In this document: positions 54,624-63,582 of the stretch, piece by piece
Numbering within the stretch: the stretch's first letter is position 1
Layout of the letters: each line of letters opens with the position of its first letter
Assembly (NCBI RefSeq): GCF_013249045.1
Contig: NZ_JABRWP010000011.1
Span: 57,763 to 121,762, forward strand
Direction of reading: 5' to 3'
Source of the DNA: Winogradskyella eckloniae
GTDB lineage: Bacteria > Bacteroidota > Bacteroidia > Flavobacteriales > Flavobacteriaceae
DNA: 64,000 nucleotides
Translations under genes and position numbers: made by a program
The notes under the pieces: generated by a model
What the model saw: the letters and a program-made list of their open reading frames with translations, nothing else
Told to the model about the DNA's origin: nothing
Database searches by the model: none

Positions 54624-56156
54624 ATGAAACAACCCAATCCAGTAACTGGTTATAAAGTAGATAAAAGCACAATCATTAGTTTAGAGAAAGGTAAGATACC
54701 TCCTCAAGCTGTTGATTTAGAAGAAGTTGTGCTTGGTGCTATGATGATTGATAAAAAAGGTGTTGATGAGGTAATCGATATACTGAGCCCAGATGCTTTT
54801 TATAAAGAAGCCCATAAATACATTTTTGAATCCATATTTAAACTATTTGAAAATTCCGAACCGGTCGACTTATTAACCGTTTCTAGCCAACTAAAGAAAG
54901 ACCAAAAATTAGACATTATTGGTGGCGATTTTTATCTTATTTCTTTAACACAACGTGTGTCATCTTCAGCACATATTGAATTTCATGCACGTATTATACT
55001 TCAGAAATACATACAAAGAAGTTTAATAAAAATTTCAAACGAAATTATTGAAGAAGCCTATGACGAAACCAGAGATGTTTTTGATCTTCTAGATACAGCC
55101 GAGGCAAAATTATATGAAGTTACGCAAGGAAACGTTAAGAAATCAACGGAATCTGCTCAGAGTTTAGTGATTCAGGCTAAGAAGAAGATTGAAGAGATCT
55201 CTAATAAAGAAGGTATGAGTGGTATACCTTCAGGATTTGATAAATTAGATAAATTAACCTCAGGTTGGCAGCCATCAGATTTAGTTATTGTGGCGGCAAG
55301 ACCAGGTATGGGTAAAACAGCATTTACTTTAACAATGGCTAGAAATGTAGCCGTTAATAGTAATACTCCTGTAGCTTTCTTCTCGTTAGAGATGTCATCA
55401 GTACAGTTAATAACACGATTAATTTCGAGTGAAACTGGGTTGTCTTCTGAGAAATTAAGAACAGGTAAACTAGAAAAGCACGAGTGGGAACAACTAAACG
55501 TTAAAGTAAAAACCTTAGAAAAAGCACCTCTATTTATAGATGATACACCGTCGTTATCTATTTTCGATCTAAGAGCAAAGGCACGTCGTTTAGCATCGCA
55601 ATATGGCATAAAGATGATCATGATTGATTATTTACAATTAATGACAGCTGGTGGAACACAGAAAGGCGGAAATCGTGAACAAGAAATCTCAATGATTTCT
55701 CGTAACTTAAAAGCTTTAGCAAAAGAATTAAGTGTACCTGTTATTGCGTTGTCACAGTTGTCTCGTGCTGTTGAAACTCGAGGTGGAAGCAAACGTCCTT
55801 TACTATCAGATTTAAGAGAATCTGGTGCTATTGAGCAAGATGCAGATATTGTATCTTTTATATACAGACCAGAATACTATAAAATTGATGAATGGGATGA
55901 TGAAGAACGATCGCCAACTGCAGGTCAAGGTGAATTTATTGTAGCAAAGCACAGAAATGGTGGGTTAGAAAACATCCGATTGAAATTTATTGGACACTTA
56001 GGTAAGTTTGATAATTTAGACGATTTTGATACACCATTTGGAGAGTTTCATTCTAAGATGAATGCAGCAGCTAATGATAATACATTTAGTCCAGATAATT
56101 TCCCGTCACCATCTGATGCCTTTGATGGTCCGGAAGATGATGGAGTCCCTTTTTAA
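54624..56156 (+). CDS. dnaB: replicative DNA helicase DnaB
   Basis: The hexameric helicase that unwinds DNA at the replication fork. The 510-residue protein has the N-terminal primase-interacting domain (PPQAVDLEEVVLGAMMIDKKG) and a RecA-like C-terminal domain with Walker A ARPGMGKTAF, DnaB motif FSLEMSS, Walker B MIMIDYLQLM, and SRAVETRGGSKRPLLSDLRESGAIEQDAD. The ATG at 54624 is chosen over TTG 54615; TATTTTTG at 54610-54617 is a -7 box so close that the leader would be very short. No intein is present. Confidence 0.95.
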   Translation: MKQPNPVTGYKVDKSTIISLEKGKIPPQAVDLEEVVLGAMMIDKKGVDEVIDILSPDAFYKEAHKYIFESIFKLFENSEPVDLLTVSSQLKKDQKLDIIGGDFYLISLTQRVSSSAHIEFHARIILQKYIQRSLIKISNEIIEEAYDETRDVFDLLDTAEAKLYEVTQGNVKKSTESAQSLVIQAKKKIEEISNKEGMSGIPSGFDKLDKLTSGWQPSDLVIVAARPGMGKTAFTLTMARNVAVNSNTPVAFFSLEMSSVQLITRLISSETGLSSEKLRTGKLEKHEWEQLNVKVKTLEKAPLFIDDTPSLSIFDLRAKARRLASQYGIKMIMIDYLQLMTAGGTQKGGNREQEISMISRNLKALAKELSVPVIALSQLSRAVETRGGSKRPLLSDLRESGAIEQDADIVSFIYRPEYYKIDEWDDEERSPTAGQGEFIVAKHRNGGLENIRLKFIGHLGKFDNLDDFDTPFGEFHSKMNAAANDNTFSPDNFPSPSDAFDGPEDDGVPF

Positions 56157-56226
56157 CATCAATTTAAGGAATTGAACATTGTTTTTTAACTTATCTTTGT
56201 AAGCTCAGTTAAACCAAATCTATATA

Positions 56227-57261
56227 ATGTTAAATCAAAGACGTACAACAAACATATTGTTGCTAATCATAGTAATTCCTTTAGTGTTTTATTTGCTTAA
56301 GATCTTGTCGTTTATTTTTATACCATTGATCTTTTCCATGTTTATTGCCTTATTATTTCTACCTATAATGAGATGGTTAGGACGTCGTAAAATACCAAAG
56401 GTAATTAGTATTATTATAGTGTTATTATTGGTAAGTGTAGGTTTAAAATTAGGCATTGAATTAATTCAGTTGTCCAGCAGACAAATATTAGCTAATAATG
56501 CAGAATTTTTATCTAAAGCCGAATTAAAACTAGAAGATCTAAAAGTTTACTTGTTTGATAATTTTGGAATTGAGTTAAAGCAAGAACACAGTTTTATAGG
56601 GCAATTTTTTCAGAAAGAAAACTTAGGGTCTACCTTAGGGTTTTTAAATTCCTTTTTAACGGGTTTATTAATGACAGTTTTCTTTGTGGTCCTGTGGTTA
56701 GCTGAATCTATTAATGTTCATAAATTATTAAATAGCACATTATTAAAACGAAAACATACGTCTGTAAAAACGTTTATGAAGATAGAAAACGACCTCATAA
56801 AGTTTATAAAAGTTAAGTTTTTGGTTAGTGCGCTAACCGGTATTTTTACAGGTTTAATGTGCGTGTTTTTCGATGTGAGTTTCCCTATTTTTTGGGGTTT
56901 ATTTGCCTTTGCCATAAACTTTGTACAAATGGTTGGTTCTTTTATCTCCGTTATATTATTATCTATTTTTGCATTTGTAGAGCTAGATCCTACAAGCACA
57001 TTGTTCTTTTTTATATTAGCAATTTCGTTAGTACAAGTTACATTTGGTGCAATATTAGAACCTATTTTTATGGGTAAATCTTTTTCAATTAACGTTATAG
57101 CCGTTTTGGTAATGCTGATGTTTTGGGGTTTTCTTTGGGGAATACCAGGCTTAATTATGGCAATACCGATTACCGTCTTTATTAAAATTATTTTAGATCA
57201 GTTTGAAAGTACTAAAGTAATTGCCAGTTTATTATCTGGTAGTGAAACGCAATTGGATTAA
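56227..57261 (+). CDS. AI-2E family transporter
   Basis: A 344-residue membrane protein of the PerM/TqsA group: paired N-terminal helices, a long amphipathic middle helix region (about 80-125), and a C-terminal set with EPIFMGKSFSINVIAVLVMLMFWGFLWGIPGLIMAIP, the family's mark. Members export AI-2 or exchange ions; the substrate is not shown. Confidence 0.85.
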   Translation: MLNQRRTTNILLLIIVIPLVFYLLKILSFIFIPLIFSMFIALLFLPIMRWLGRRKIPKVISIIIVLLLVSVGLKLGIELIQLSSRQILANNAEFLSKAELKLEDLKVYLFDNFGIELKQEHSFIGQFFQKENLGSTLGFLNSFLTGLLMTVFFVVLWLAESINVHKLLNSTLLKRKHTSVKTFMKIENDLIKFIKVKFLVSALTGIFTGLMCVFFDVSFPIFWGLFAFAINFVQMVGSFISVILLSIFAFVELDPTSTLFFFILAISLVQVTFGAILEPIFMGKSFSINVIAVLVMLMFWGFLWGIPGLIMAIPITVFIKIILDQFESTKVIASLLSGSETQLD

Positions 57262-57366
57262 AAGCACTAATTGATGATACAAACCGTATCTACTTAAATC
57301 TTAAAAGAATAATAAATTGAGATTCAAATAGACTAAATAATACCTAAATTCCGTTTTTATTAAAAA

Positions 57367-58632
57367 ATGTACTTTAAAAAAATAATCATATTAAGTCTCT
57401 TGCTGGTTTTTAGTGTTAAGACCTATGCGTCATATATTCTAATTCCTATGGATGCAGAAACACAAGAAAATCACCTAAAGGCCTATGGCGTTACTTATTG
57501 GACGCTAGAGCGTGAGCTAAAAGTAAAATGGTTATTAAATTATAGAGGCGGATCTTTTTTATTACCAGATGCTGAAATTATTCAACGCGAATGCCAAATT
57601 AGAGGTGTGTCTTTTGAAATTTTATCAGATTCTAAAGCAGCACAAATATTAGAGGATATTTCTAGCCCTTCAGTTAATCAAGAAGCAGTTGTTTTAGAAA
57701 AGGCTCCAAAAATTGCAGTTTATACACCATATGGTAAGCAGCCTTGGGATGATGCTGTGACAATGGTATTAACCTATGCAGAAATTCCTTATGAAACTAT
57801 TTATGATAAAGAAGTTCTAAATGATGAATTGTTACTATATGATTGGTTGCATTTACATCATGAAGACTTTACAGGTCAATATGGAAAATTTTACAGAACA
57901 TATAGGTCTGCAGCGTGGTATATAGAAGAAAAAAACAACGCTGAAGAATTAGCAAAGTCTTTAGGGTATTCTAAAGTTTCTGAAGAAAAATTGGCTGTAG
58001 CGCTTAAAATTAGAGACTACGTTGTTGGAGGTGGTTTTATGTTTGCGATGTGCTCAGCTACTGATAGTTTTGATATTGCATTATCAGCTGAAGGCGTAGA
58101 TATATGTGAGCCCATGTTTGATGGTGATGGCAGTGATCCAAGTTACCAGAGTAAAATAGATTACACCAATACATTTGCATTTAAAGATTATATACTAGAA
58201 CGTAGTCCCAACGTCTATGAGTTTTCATCTATAGACATGACTCAAAAAAGAAAGATTCATAAAACAACAGATTATTTTTCCTTAATGGAGTATTCTGCAA
58301 AATGGGATCCAATTCCAACAATGCTTACTCAAAATCATACAGCATTAGTTAAAGGATTTATGGGACAGACTACATCATTTACTAGAGAGCAAATTAAGTC
58401 TAACGTATTGGTAATGGGTGAAAATAGAACAAACGGAGAGGCTAAATATATTCATGGTATAAAAGGTAAAGGTTTTTTTACATTTTATGGAGGTCATGAT
58501 CCCGAAGATTATACGCATAGAGTAGGTGATCCAAAAACAGAGTTAGACCTGCATCCAACTTCTCCTGGATACCGTCTGATATTAAATAATGTTTTATTTC
58601 CAGCAGCGAAAAAGAAGAAACAGAAGACTTAA
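57367..58632 (+). CDS. exported protein usually annotated asparagine synthetase B, function doubtful
   Basis: A 421-residue protein that is strongly conserved in Flavobacteriia and often labelled asparagine synthetase B. It begins with a signal peptide (IIILSLLLVFSVKTYAS). It lacks the Cys2 nucleophile of an AsnB glutaminase and the SGGxDS pyrophosphatase loop, so that reaction is not supported. Segments such as APKIAVYTPYGKQPWDDAV, LHLHHEDFTGQYGKF and FFTFYGGHDPEDYTHR look like a glutamine-amidotransferase-like fold with a possible metal site. It is probably periplasmic. Confidence 0.7.
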   Translation: MYFKKIIILSLLLVFSVKTYASYILIPMDAETQENHLKAYGVTYWTLERELKVKWLLNYRGGSFLLPDAEIIQRECQIRGVSFEILSDSKAAQILEDISSPSVNQEAVVLEKAPKIAVYTPYGKQPWDDAVTMVLTYAEIPYETIYDKEVLNDELLLYDWLHLHHEDFTGQYGKFYRTYRSAAWYIEEKNNAEELAKSLGYSKVSEEKLAVALKIRDYVVGGGFMFAMCSATDSFDIALSAEGVDICEPMFDGDGSDPSYQSKIDYTNTFAFKDYILERSPNVYEFSSIDMTQKRKIHKTTDYFSLMEYSAKWDPIPTMLTQNHTALVKGFMGQTTSFTREQIKSNVLVMGENRTNGEAKYIHGIKGKGFFTFYGGHDPEDYTHRVGDPKTELDLHPTSPGYRLILNNVLFPAAKKKKQKT

Positions 58633-58688
58633 TTTAATTACAAAGTATCTTATTTTTTTGTATTTTAAGACCTATAATTTATTAAACT

Positions 58689-58961
58689 ATGGGCGCAAAA
58701 GAAGACATTCTTAACAAAATTCAAATTTTAATTACAAATCATTTTAGTACTCCAGAAAAGGCATTTGCTTTTTTTGATAAAGACAGTAATGGAAAATTGA
58801 GTAGAAAAGAAATTGTAAACTTATTAAAGCAAGCTGAAATTAGTGGTTTTCTTACAGGTATTGTAGCGACTAAATTAATAGAAGGTTATGATAAAGATGG
58901 CGATGAACTAATAGATTGGGAAGAGTTTAAAATAGCAATTGATGAAATTTCTACGACATAA
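58689..58961 (+). CDS. EF-hand protein
   Basis: A 90-residue cytoplasmic-looking protein with two EF-hands. Loop 1 is Asp30 to Glu41 (DKDSNGKLSRKE), fully canonical; loop 2 is Asp68 to Glu79 (DKDGDELIDWEE), with Glu in place of the usual Gly at position 6. Probably a calcium-binding regulator or buffer; no target is known. It lies between the exported protein and yjbQ. Confidence 0.85.
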   Translation: MGAKEDILNKIQILITNHFSTPEKAFAFFDKDSNGKLSRKEIVNLLKQAEISGFLTGIVATKLIEGYDKDGDELIDWEEFKIAIDEISTT

Positions 58962-58984
58962 AACTTGCATAGAACTAATTTATC

Positions 58985-59407
58985 ATGAATTTTTATCAAA
59001 AGGAGATTAAACTTAAAGCATATCCAAGAGGATTTTATGTTATTACATCAGAAATACGAGAAGCGATTCCCGAAATTAGACATATAAAAATTGGACAGCT
59101 ACAAGTATTTATTAAACATACATCTGCAAGTTTAACCATCAACGAGAATGCAGATCCAACCGTGAGACTAGATTTTGAAAGTCATGTTAATATCATGGTA
59201 CCTGAAAATCAACCTTATTATCAGCACACCTATGAAGGTTCTGATGATATGCCTGCGCATATAAAAGTATCATTATTTGGTAATTCAGTTCAAATTCCGA
59301 TTACTAATGGGGAACTAAATTTAGGAATTTGGCAAGGCATTTATCTATGTGAACATAGAAATAGAGCTGGAGGAAGACAACTAGTTCTTACCGCATTTGG
59401 AAACTAA
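58985..59407 (+). CDS. YjbQ family protein (UPF0047), secondary thiamine-phosphate synthase
   Basis: A 140-residue protein matching the YjbQ family: HTSASLTINENADPTVRLDFE, the HTYEGSDDMPAHIK segment and LGIWQGIYLCEHR, with histidines likely to bind metal. The thiamine-phosphate synthase role is a weak side activity reported for relatives; the main function is unknown. It overlaps the end of the convergent HAD gene by 27 bases. Confidence 0.85.
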   Translation: MNFYQKEIKLKAYPRGFYVITSEIREAIPEIRHIKIGQLQVFIKHTSASLTINENADPTVRLDFESHVNIMVPENQPYYQHTYEGSDDMPAHIKVSLFGNSVQIPITNGELNLGIWQGIYLCEHRNRAGGRQLVLTAFGN

Positions 59408-60184
59408 GTTTTCTAAAATAATTTCTACACCGAAGTTGTCATTAGTTTTAGTTTCAAAATTAGCAGCAGCTTTAACATTTGGATGTGCGTTTTTCATAGC
59501 ATAACTAAATTTGGCGTGTTTCATCATGTCTAAATCATTATTATAGTCGCCAAATACCATGGTTTCTGAAGCTTTGATATGAAGATGATTTTGTAAAAAC
59601 GTTATGGCGTTTCCTTTATTGGTAATGGGTTCGGAAATATCCACCCAATGTTTTCCTGAAACGACGACATTTAGATTAGGCCTTAAATGTGATACGTAAG
59701 GTAAAATATGCCTTTCAGAGTTGGTAGAATGATATAAGGCTATTTTGATGACGTTAGCATCAATGGCTTCAAACGAATCTACAATAGTATAGGTGGAATA
59801 ATATTCGGAAATAGTGTCTATTATTTTCTGTGGAGCATTTAGAATATAAGCTTTATGTTTAGTACAAAAAATAGGATATGTATTTTCAATTTTTGAAACT
59901 AAAGTATATAATTCTAACAAGCGATTTGCTTCTAAAGCATAGGCGAGTAGCGTGTTCCCATTTTGAATAACTAAGCCGCCATTTTCTGCAACAATAATGA
60001 TATCATCTTTTATAGGTTTAAGTTTTTCGATAATACTATAATAGGGTCTGCCGCTAGCTGCCACAAACTGAATATTACGCTGTTGTAAAGATTTAAATAC
60101 TTGGAAAAACCTTGAACTTACTTCGTGCTTAGAATTAAGTAACGTACCATCCATATCCGTAATGACCATCTTTATATGCTCCAT
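59381..60184 (-). CDS. Cof-type HAD-IIB hydrolase
   Basis: A 267-residue phosphatase of the HAD superfamily with a type IIB cap. Motif I is DMDGTLLNS (nucleophile Asp10), motif II is the Ser of AASGRP, motif III is a Lys near NKGNAITFL, and motif IV is FGDYNNDLDM. Substrates are typically sugar phosphates or FMN. Confidence 0.88.
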   Translation of the reverse strand: MEHIKMVITDMDGTLLNSKHEVSSRFFQVFKSLQQRNIQFVAASGRPYYSIIEKLKPIKDDIIIVAENGGLVIQNGNTLLAYALEANRLLELYTLVSKIENTYPIFCTKHKAYILNAPQKIIDTISEYYSTYTIVDSFEAIDANVIKIALYHSTNSERHILPYVSHLRPNLNVVVSGKHWVDISEPITNKGNAITFLQNHLHIKASETMVFGDYNNDLDMMKHAKFSYAMKNAHPNVKAAANFETKTNDNFGVEIILENLVSKCGKN

Positions 60185-60215
60185 ATTATTATAAGTTAAT
60201 TTGAAAGTTGTTTTA

Positions 60216-60250
60216 ATAAAAAAATCCGATTCAAATTAATGAACCGGATT
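60216..60250 (-). terminator. terminator of the thrS-infC-rpmI-rplT operon
   Basis: On the minus strand AATCCGGTTC (60250-60241) pairs with GAATCGGATT (60232-60223) and is followed by a run of U. It lies 40 bases after the rplT stop. Confidence 0.85.
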
Positions 60251-60289
60251 TTTATAAGCGAAATGTTGTTATTAATTTGGCTAAAAGCC

Positions 60290-60634
60290 TTATTTAACTT
60301 TGTTTATGATAGCTTCAAAAGCTTCTGGATGATTCATTGCTAAATCTGCAAGTACCTTACGGTTCAAGTCGATATTATTAGCTTTTAAACCTCCCATAAA
60401 TTTTGAATAGCTCATTCCGTGTTGTCTTGCACCTGCGTTAATACGCATAATCCATAATGAACGGAATGTTCTCTTTTTTACTCTACGGTCTCTGTACGAA
60501 TATTGCATCGCTTTATCAACCGCATTTTTTGCTACTGTCCAAACGTTTTTACGTCTTCCAAAGTAACCTTTTGCTTGCTTAAGAACCTTTTTTCTTCTGG
60601 CTCTTTTCGCTACTGAATTTACTGATCTTGGCAT
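60290..60634 (-). CDS. rplT: 50S ribosomal protein L20
   Basis: Binds 23S rRNA early in large-subunit assembly. It has 114 residues, the usual length, with the basic N-terminal extension ([28 protein letters not shown]) and the globular part [20 protein letters not shown]. Last gene of the operon. Confidence 0.97.
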   Translation of the reverse strand: MPRSVNSVAKRARRKKVLKQAKGYFGRRKNVWTVAKNAVDKAMQYSYRDRRVKKRTFRSLWIMRINAGARQHGMSYSKFMGGLKANNIDLNRKVLADLAMNHPEAFEAIINKVK

Positions 60635-60736
60635 TTCTTTAATTGTTTTTTTGTAGTAGGCGACCTATAAAGGTACTTGCTAAATTGTTTTGCCTAACTC
60701 CAGGGTTTATAATTTATTTTAACCGATTAAAACGTG

Positions 60737-60934
60737 TTACTTTAAACGTAACATAGTTTTAATATTGTCCTCATCAGCTTTATGTACTAAAGCATCGTGA
60801 GTTAATGCAAGCTTACGCTTTTTAGATTTTTTTGTCAAAATATGACTCTTAAAAGCGTGCTTTCTTTTAATTTTACCGGTACCCGTTAATTTAAAACGTT
60901 TCTTGGCACTCGATTTAGTTTTCATTTTAGGCAT
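60737..60934 (-). CDS. rpmI: 50S ribosomal protein L35
   Basis: A 65-residue basic ribosomal protein with the signature [15 protein letters not shown] at the start and KSKKRKLAL in the middle. Placed between infC and rplT as in most bacteria. Confidence 0.97.
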   Translation of the reverse strand: MPKMKTKSSAKKRFKLTGTGKIKRKHAFKSHILTKKSKKRKLALTHDALVHKADEDNIKTMLRLK

Positions 60935-60996
60935 TTCTTCCTCTTTTAAATTTACGTTTCGCTTATTATCTTTAAAACTGTAATCTACAGTTCGTA

Positions 60997-61563
60997 TTAC
61001 TTTTTCTTAGGTGCTATGAACATAATCATACGCTTTCCTTCTAATTTAGGCATTTGTTCAACCTTTCCATATTCTTCCAGATCTTGAGCTAATTTTAATA
61101 ATAAAATTTGGCCTTGTTCTTTAAAGACAATTGATCGTCCTTTAAAGAATACAAAAGCTTTTAACTTTGCTCCATCTTTTAAGAATTTTTCAGCATGTTT
61201 TTTCTTAAATTCATAATCATGATCGTCTGTTTGAGGACCAAATCGAATTTCTTTTACAACTACTTTTGTTGCTTTTGATTTTAATGCTTTTTCTCTTTTC
61301 TTCTGTTCGTAAAGGAATTTTTTATAATCCATAACCTTACAAACAGGAGGATTCGCGTTTGGCGATATCTCTACAAGATCTAAACCTTGTTCATCGGCAA
61401 TAGATAAAGCTTTTTTTATAGGATATACTCCTATTTCGACATTATCTCCGACAAGTCTTACTTCTTCAGATCTGATCTTAGAATTTATACGGTGTTTATC
61501 CTCTTGAGATACACGTCTATTATAATTCTTTCTGTTTCTACGTATTGCTATGGCTTCTGTAAT
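60997..61563 (-). CDS. infC: translation initiation factor IF-3 with apparent ATT start
   Basis: IF-3 keeps 30S subunits free and checks the initiator tRNA and start codon. The reading frame contains a full IF-3: the N-domain ([22 protein letters not shown], then [29 protein letters not shown]) and the C-domain ([25 protein letters not shown]). The first in-frame ATG is at 61332, inside the linker, and would remove the whole N-domain. An in-frame TAA lies at 61566-61564 and the next codon is ATT (61563). No ATG, GTG, TTG or CTG follows before the conserved part. ATT is the start codon of infC in Escherichia coli, where IF-3 represses its own synthesis through it. ATA codons a few positions on are alternatives. 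Confidence 0.88.
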   Translation of the reverse strand: MTEAIAIRRNRKNYNRRVSQEDKHRINSKIRSEEVRLVGDNVEIGVYPIKKALSIADEQGLDLVEISPNANPPVCKVMDYKKFLYEQKKREKALKSKATKVVVKEIRFGPQTDDHDYEFKKKHAEKFLKDGAKLKAFVFFKGRSIVFKEQGQILLLKLAQDLEEYGKVEQMPKLEGKRMIMFIAPKKK

Positions 61564-61582
61564 TTAAATTAAACTTATTATT

Positions 61583-63526
61583 TTATTTAAAAGTTTTTAA
61601 ACTTTTATTTACTCTTTCTTTGACTAAATTCGAAAAGTCTTCTACAGTAATCATGCCAAGATCTTCACCACCGTGTTGTCTCACTGTTACTGTATTTTCC
61701 TTTTCTTCTTGCTCTCCAACAATAATCATAAACGGAAATTTTTGCAATTCAGCTTCGCGAATTTTCTTACCTACCGTTTCATTTCTATTGTCCGTAAGGG
61801 CGCGAATTTCGTCATTTTCTAGCACATTTAAAACTTTTTCGGCGTATTTTTCATATTTCTCACTAATTGAAATAATAATTACCTGTTCTGGCATTAACCA
61901 AAGTGGGAAATTACCACCAGTATGTTCTAATAAAATGGCAACGAATCTTTCCATACTTCCAAACGGAGCACGGTGAATCATTACAGGTCTATGCATCTCA
62001 TTATCACTACCCTTATACGTTAAATCAAAACGTTCGGGTAAATTGTAGTCGACTTGAATTGTTCCCAATTGCCATTGTCTTCCCAATGCGTCCTTAACCA
62101 TAAAATCTAGTTTTGGACCATAAAAGGCGGCTTCTCCTGTTTCTACAACATAATCGAGACCTTTATCAATGGCCGCGTTTAAAATGGCTTGCTCTGCTTT
62201 TTCCCAATTGTCGTTACTTCCTATATATTTTTCTGGATTTTCCGGATCTCTTAAGGACACTTGCGCTTTAAAATTTTCAAATCCTAATGAACCAAATACA
62301 TATAAGACAAGATCAATTACTTCTTTAAATTCAGCATCTAACTGATCAGGTGTACAAAAGATATGAGCATCATCTTGAGTAAACCCTCTTACTCTTGTTA
62401 ATCCATGTAACTCTCCACTTTGTTCGTATCTATATACTGTTCCAAATTCCGCAAATCGCTTAGGTAATTCTTTATAAGAAAAAGGCTTACTATTGTATAT
62501 CTCACAATGGTGTGGACAGTTCATCGGTTTTAATAGAAATTCTTCTCCTTCTGCTGGAGTTGTAATAGGTTGAAAGCTATCTTCTCCATATTTAGCATAG
62601 TGTCCCGAAGTAACATAAAGTTCCTTTTGCCCAATATGAGGAGTGACAACCATTTCATAGCCTGCCTTTTTTTGAGCAGCTTTTAAGAAATTTTCTAAAC
62701 GTTCTCTTAAGGCTGCACCTTTAGGTAACCATAATGGTAAACCTTGACCAACTCTTTGTGAAAACGTAAAAAGTTCCAATTCTTTACCTAGTTTTCTATG
62801 ATCTCGTTTTTTAGCTTCTTCTAATAGGTGAAGATATTCTGTCAATTCCTTTTGTTTAGGAAATGAAATCCCATAGACCCTAGTAAGCTGTTTGTTATTT
62901 TCATCTCCTTTATAATACGCACCAGCGACACTTAAGATTTTTACTGCTTTAATAATACCAGTATTTGGGATATGTCCACCACGACATAAATCGGTAAATG
63001 TAGAATGGTCACAAAAACTAATTGTACCATCCTCAAGGTTGTCAATTAAGTCTACTTTATAATTGTTTTTACCTTTATAATAGGAGAGTGCTTCTGATTT
63101 TGAAACGCTACGCATTTTAAAATCATGTTTACCTCTTGCTATTTCAATCATTTTATTCTCAATAGCTTTAAAATCTTTTTCTGAAATTGAGCCTTCTTCT
63201 AAATCTACATCGTAATAAAAACCATTATCAATTGCTGGACCTACCCATAGTTTTATATTAGGATATAATTCTTCTAATGCCTGTGCTAATACATGAGCAG
63301 AAGAATGCCAAAACGCTTTTTTCCCAGCATCATCTTTAAAAGTATATAAAGTTAGGCTACCATCAGTAGTCAATGGAGTGGTGGTCTCAACAACTGTATC
63401 ATTAAATTTTGCTGAAATAACATTGCGAGCAAATCCTTCGCTAATATCTACAGCCACTTCATAAGGTGTTACCTCTTTTTTATCAAAAGATCTAACCGAA
63501 CTATCAGGTAGAGTAATATTTATCAT
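61583..63526 (-). CDS. thrS: threonyl-tRNA synthetase
   Basis: Charges tRNA-Thr. The 647-residue protein has the N-terminal TGS domain, the editing domain with HSSAHVLAQAL and the CRGGHI stretch, the class II core with the zinc cysteine and histidines (NCPHHCEIY, later HRAPFGSMERF), and the anticodon-binding domain at the end. It heads the operon; infC follows after 19 bases. Confidence 0.97.
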   Translation of the reverse strand: MINITLPDSSVRSFDKKEVTPYEVAVDISEGFARNVISAKFNDTVVETTTPLTTDGSLTLYTFKDDAGKKAFWHSSAHVLAQALEELYPNIKLWVGPAIDNGFYYDVDLEEGSISEKDFKAIENKMIEIARGKHDFKMRSVSKSEALSYYKGKNNYKVDLIDNLEDGTISFCDHSTFTDLCRGGHIPNTGIIKAVKILSVAGAYYKGDENNKQLTRVYGISFPKQKELTEYLHLLEEAKKRDHRKLGKELELFTFSQRVGQGLPLWLPKGAALRERLENFLKAAQKKAGYEMVVTPHIGQKELYVTSGHYAKYGEDSFQPITTPAEGEEFLLKPMNCPHHCEIYNSKPFSYKELPKRFAEFGTVYRYEQSGELHGLTRVRGFTQDDAHIFCTPDQLDAEFKEVIDLVLYVFGSLGFENFKAQVSLRDPENPEKYIGSNDNWEKAEQAILNAAIDKGLDYVVETGEAAFYGPKLDFMVKDALGRQWQLGTIQVDYNLPERFDLTYKGSDNEMHRPVMIHRAPFGSMERFVAILLEHTGGNFPLWLMPEQVIIISISEKYEKYAEKVLNVLENDEIRALTDNRNETVGKKIREAELQKFPFMIIVGEQEEKENTVTVRQHGGEDLGMITVEDFSNLVKERVNKSLKTFK

Positions 63527-63582
63527 TATTATAGTATAAAATTTTAGACGGCAAAGATAGACCTATATATATTATAGACAAA
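63527..63582 (-). promoter_or_regulatory. promoter of the thrS operon
   Basis: On the minus strand TTG (63581-63579), 19 bases, TATCTTTG (63559-63552), a perfect consensus match. The expected RNA start is about 20 bases before the thrS ATG, too short for an Escherichia coli-type tRNA-like operator. Confidence 0.85.
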
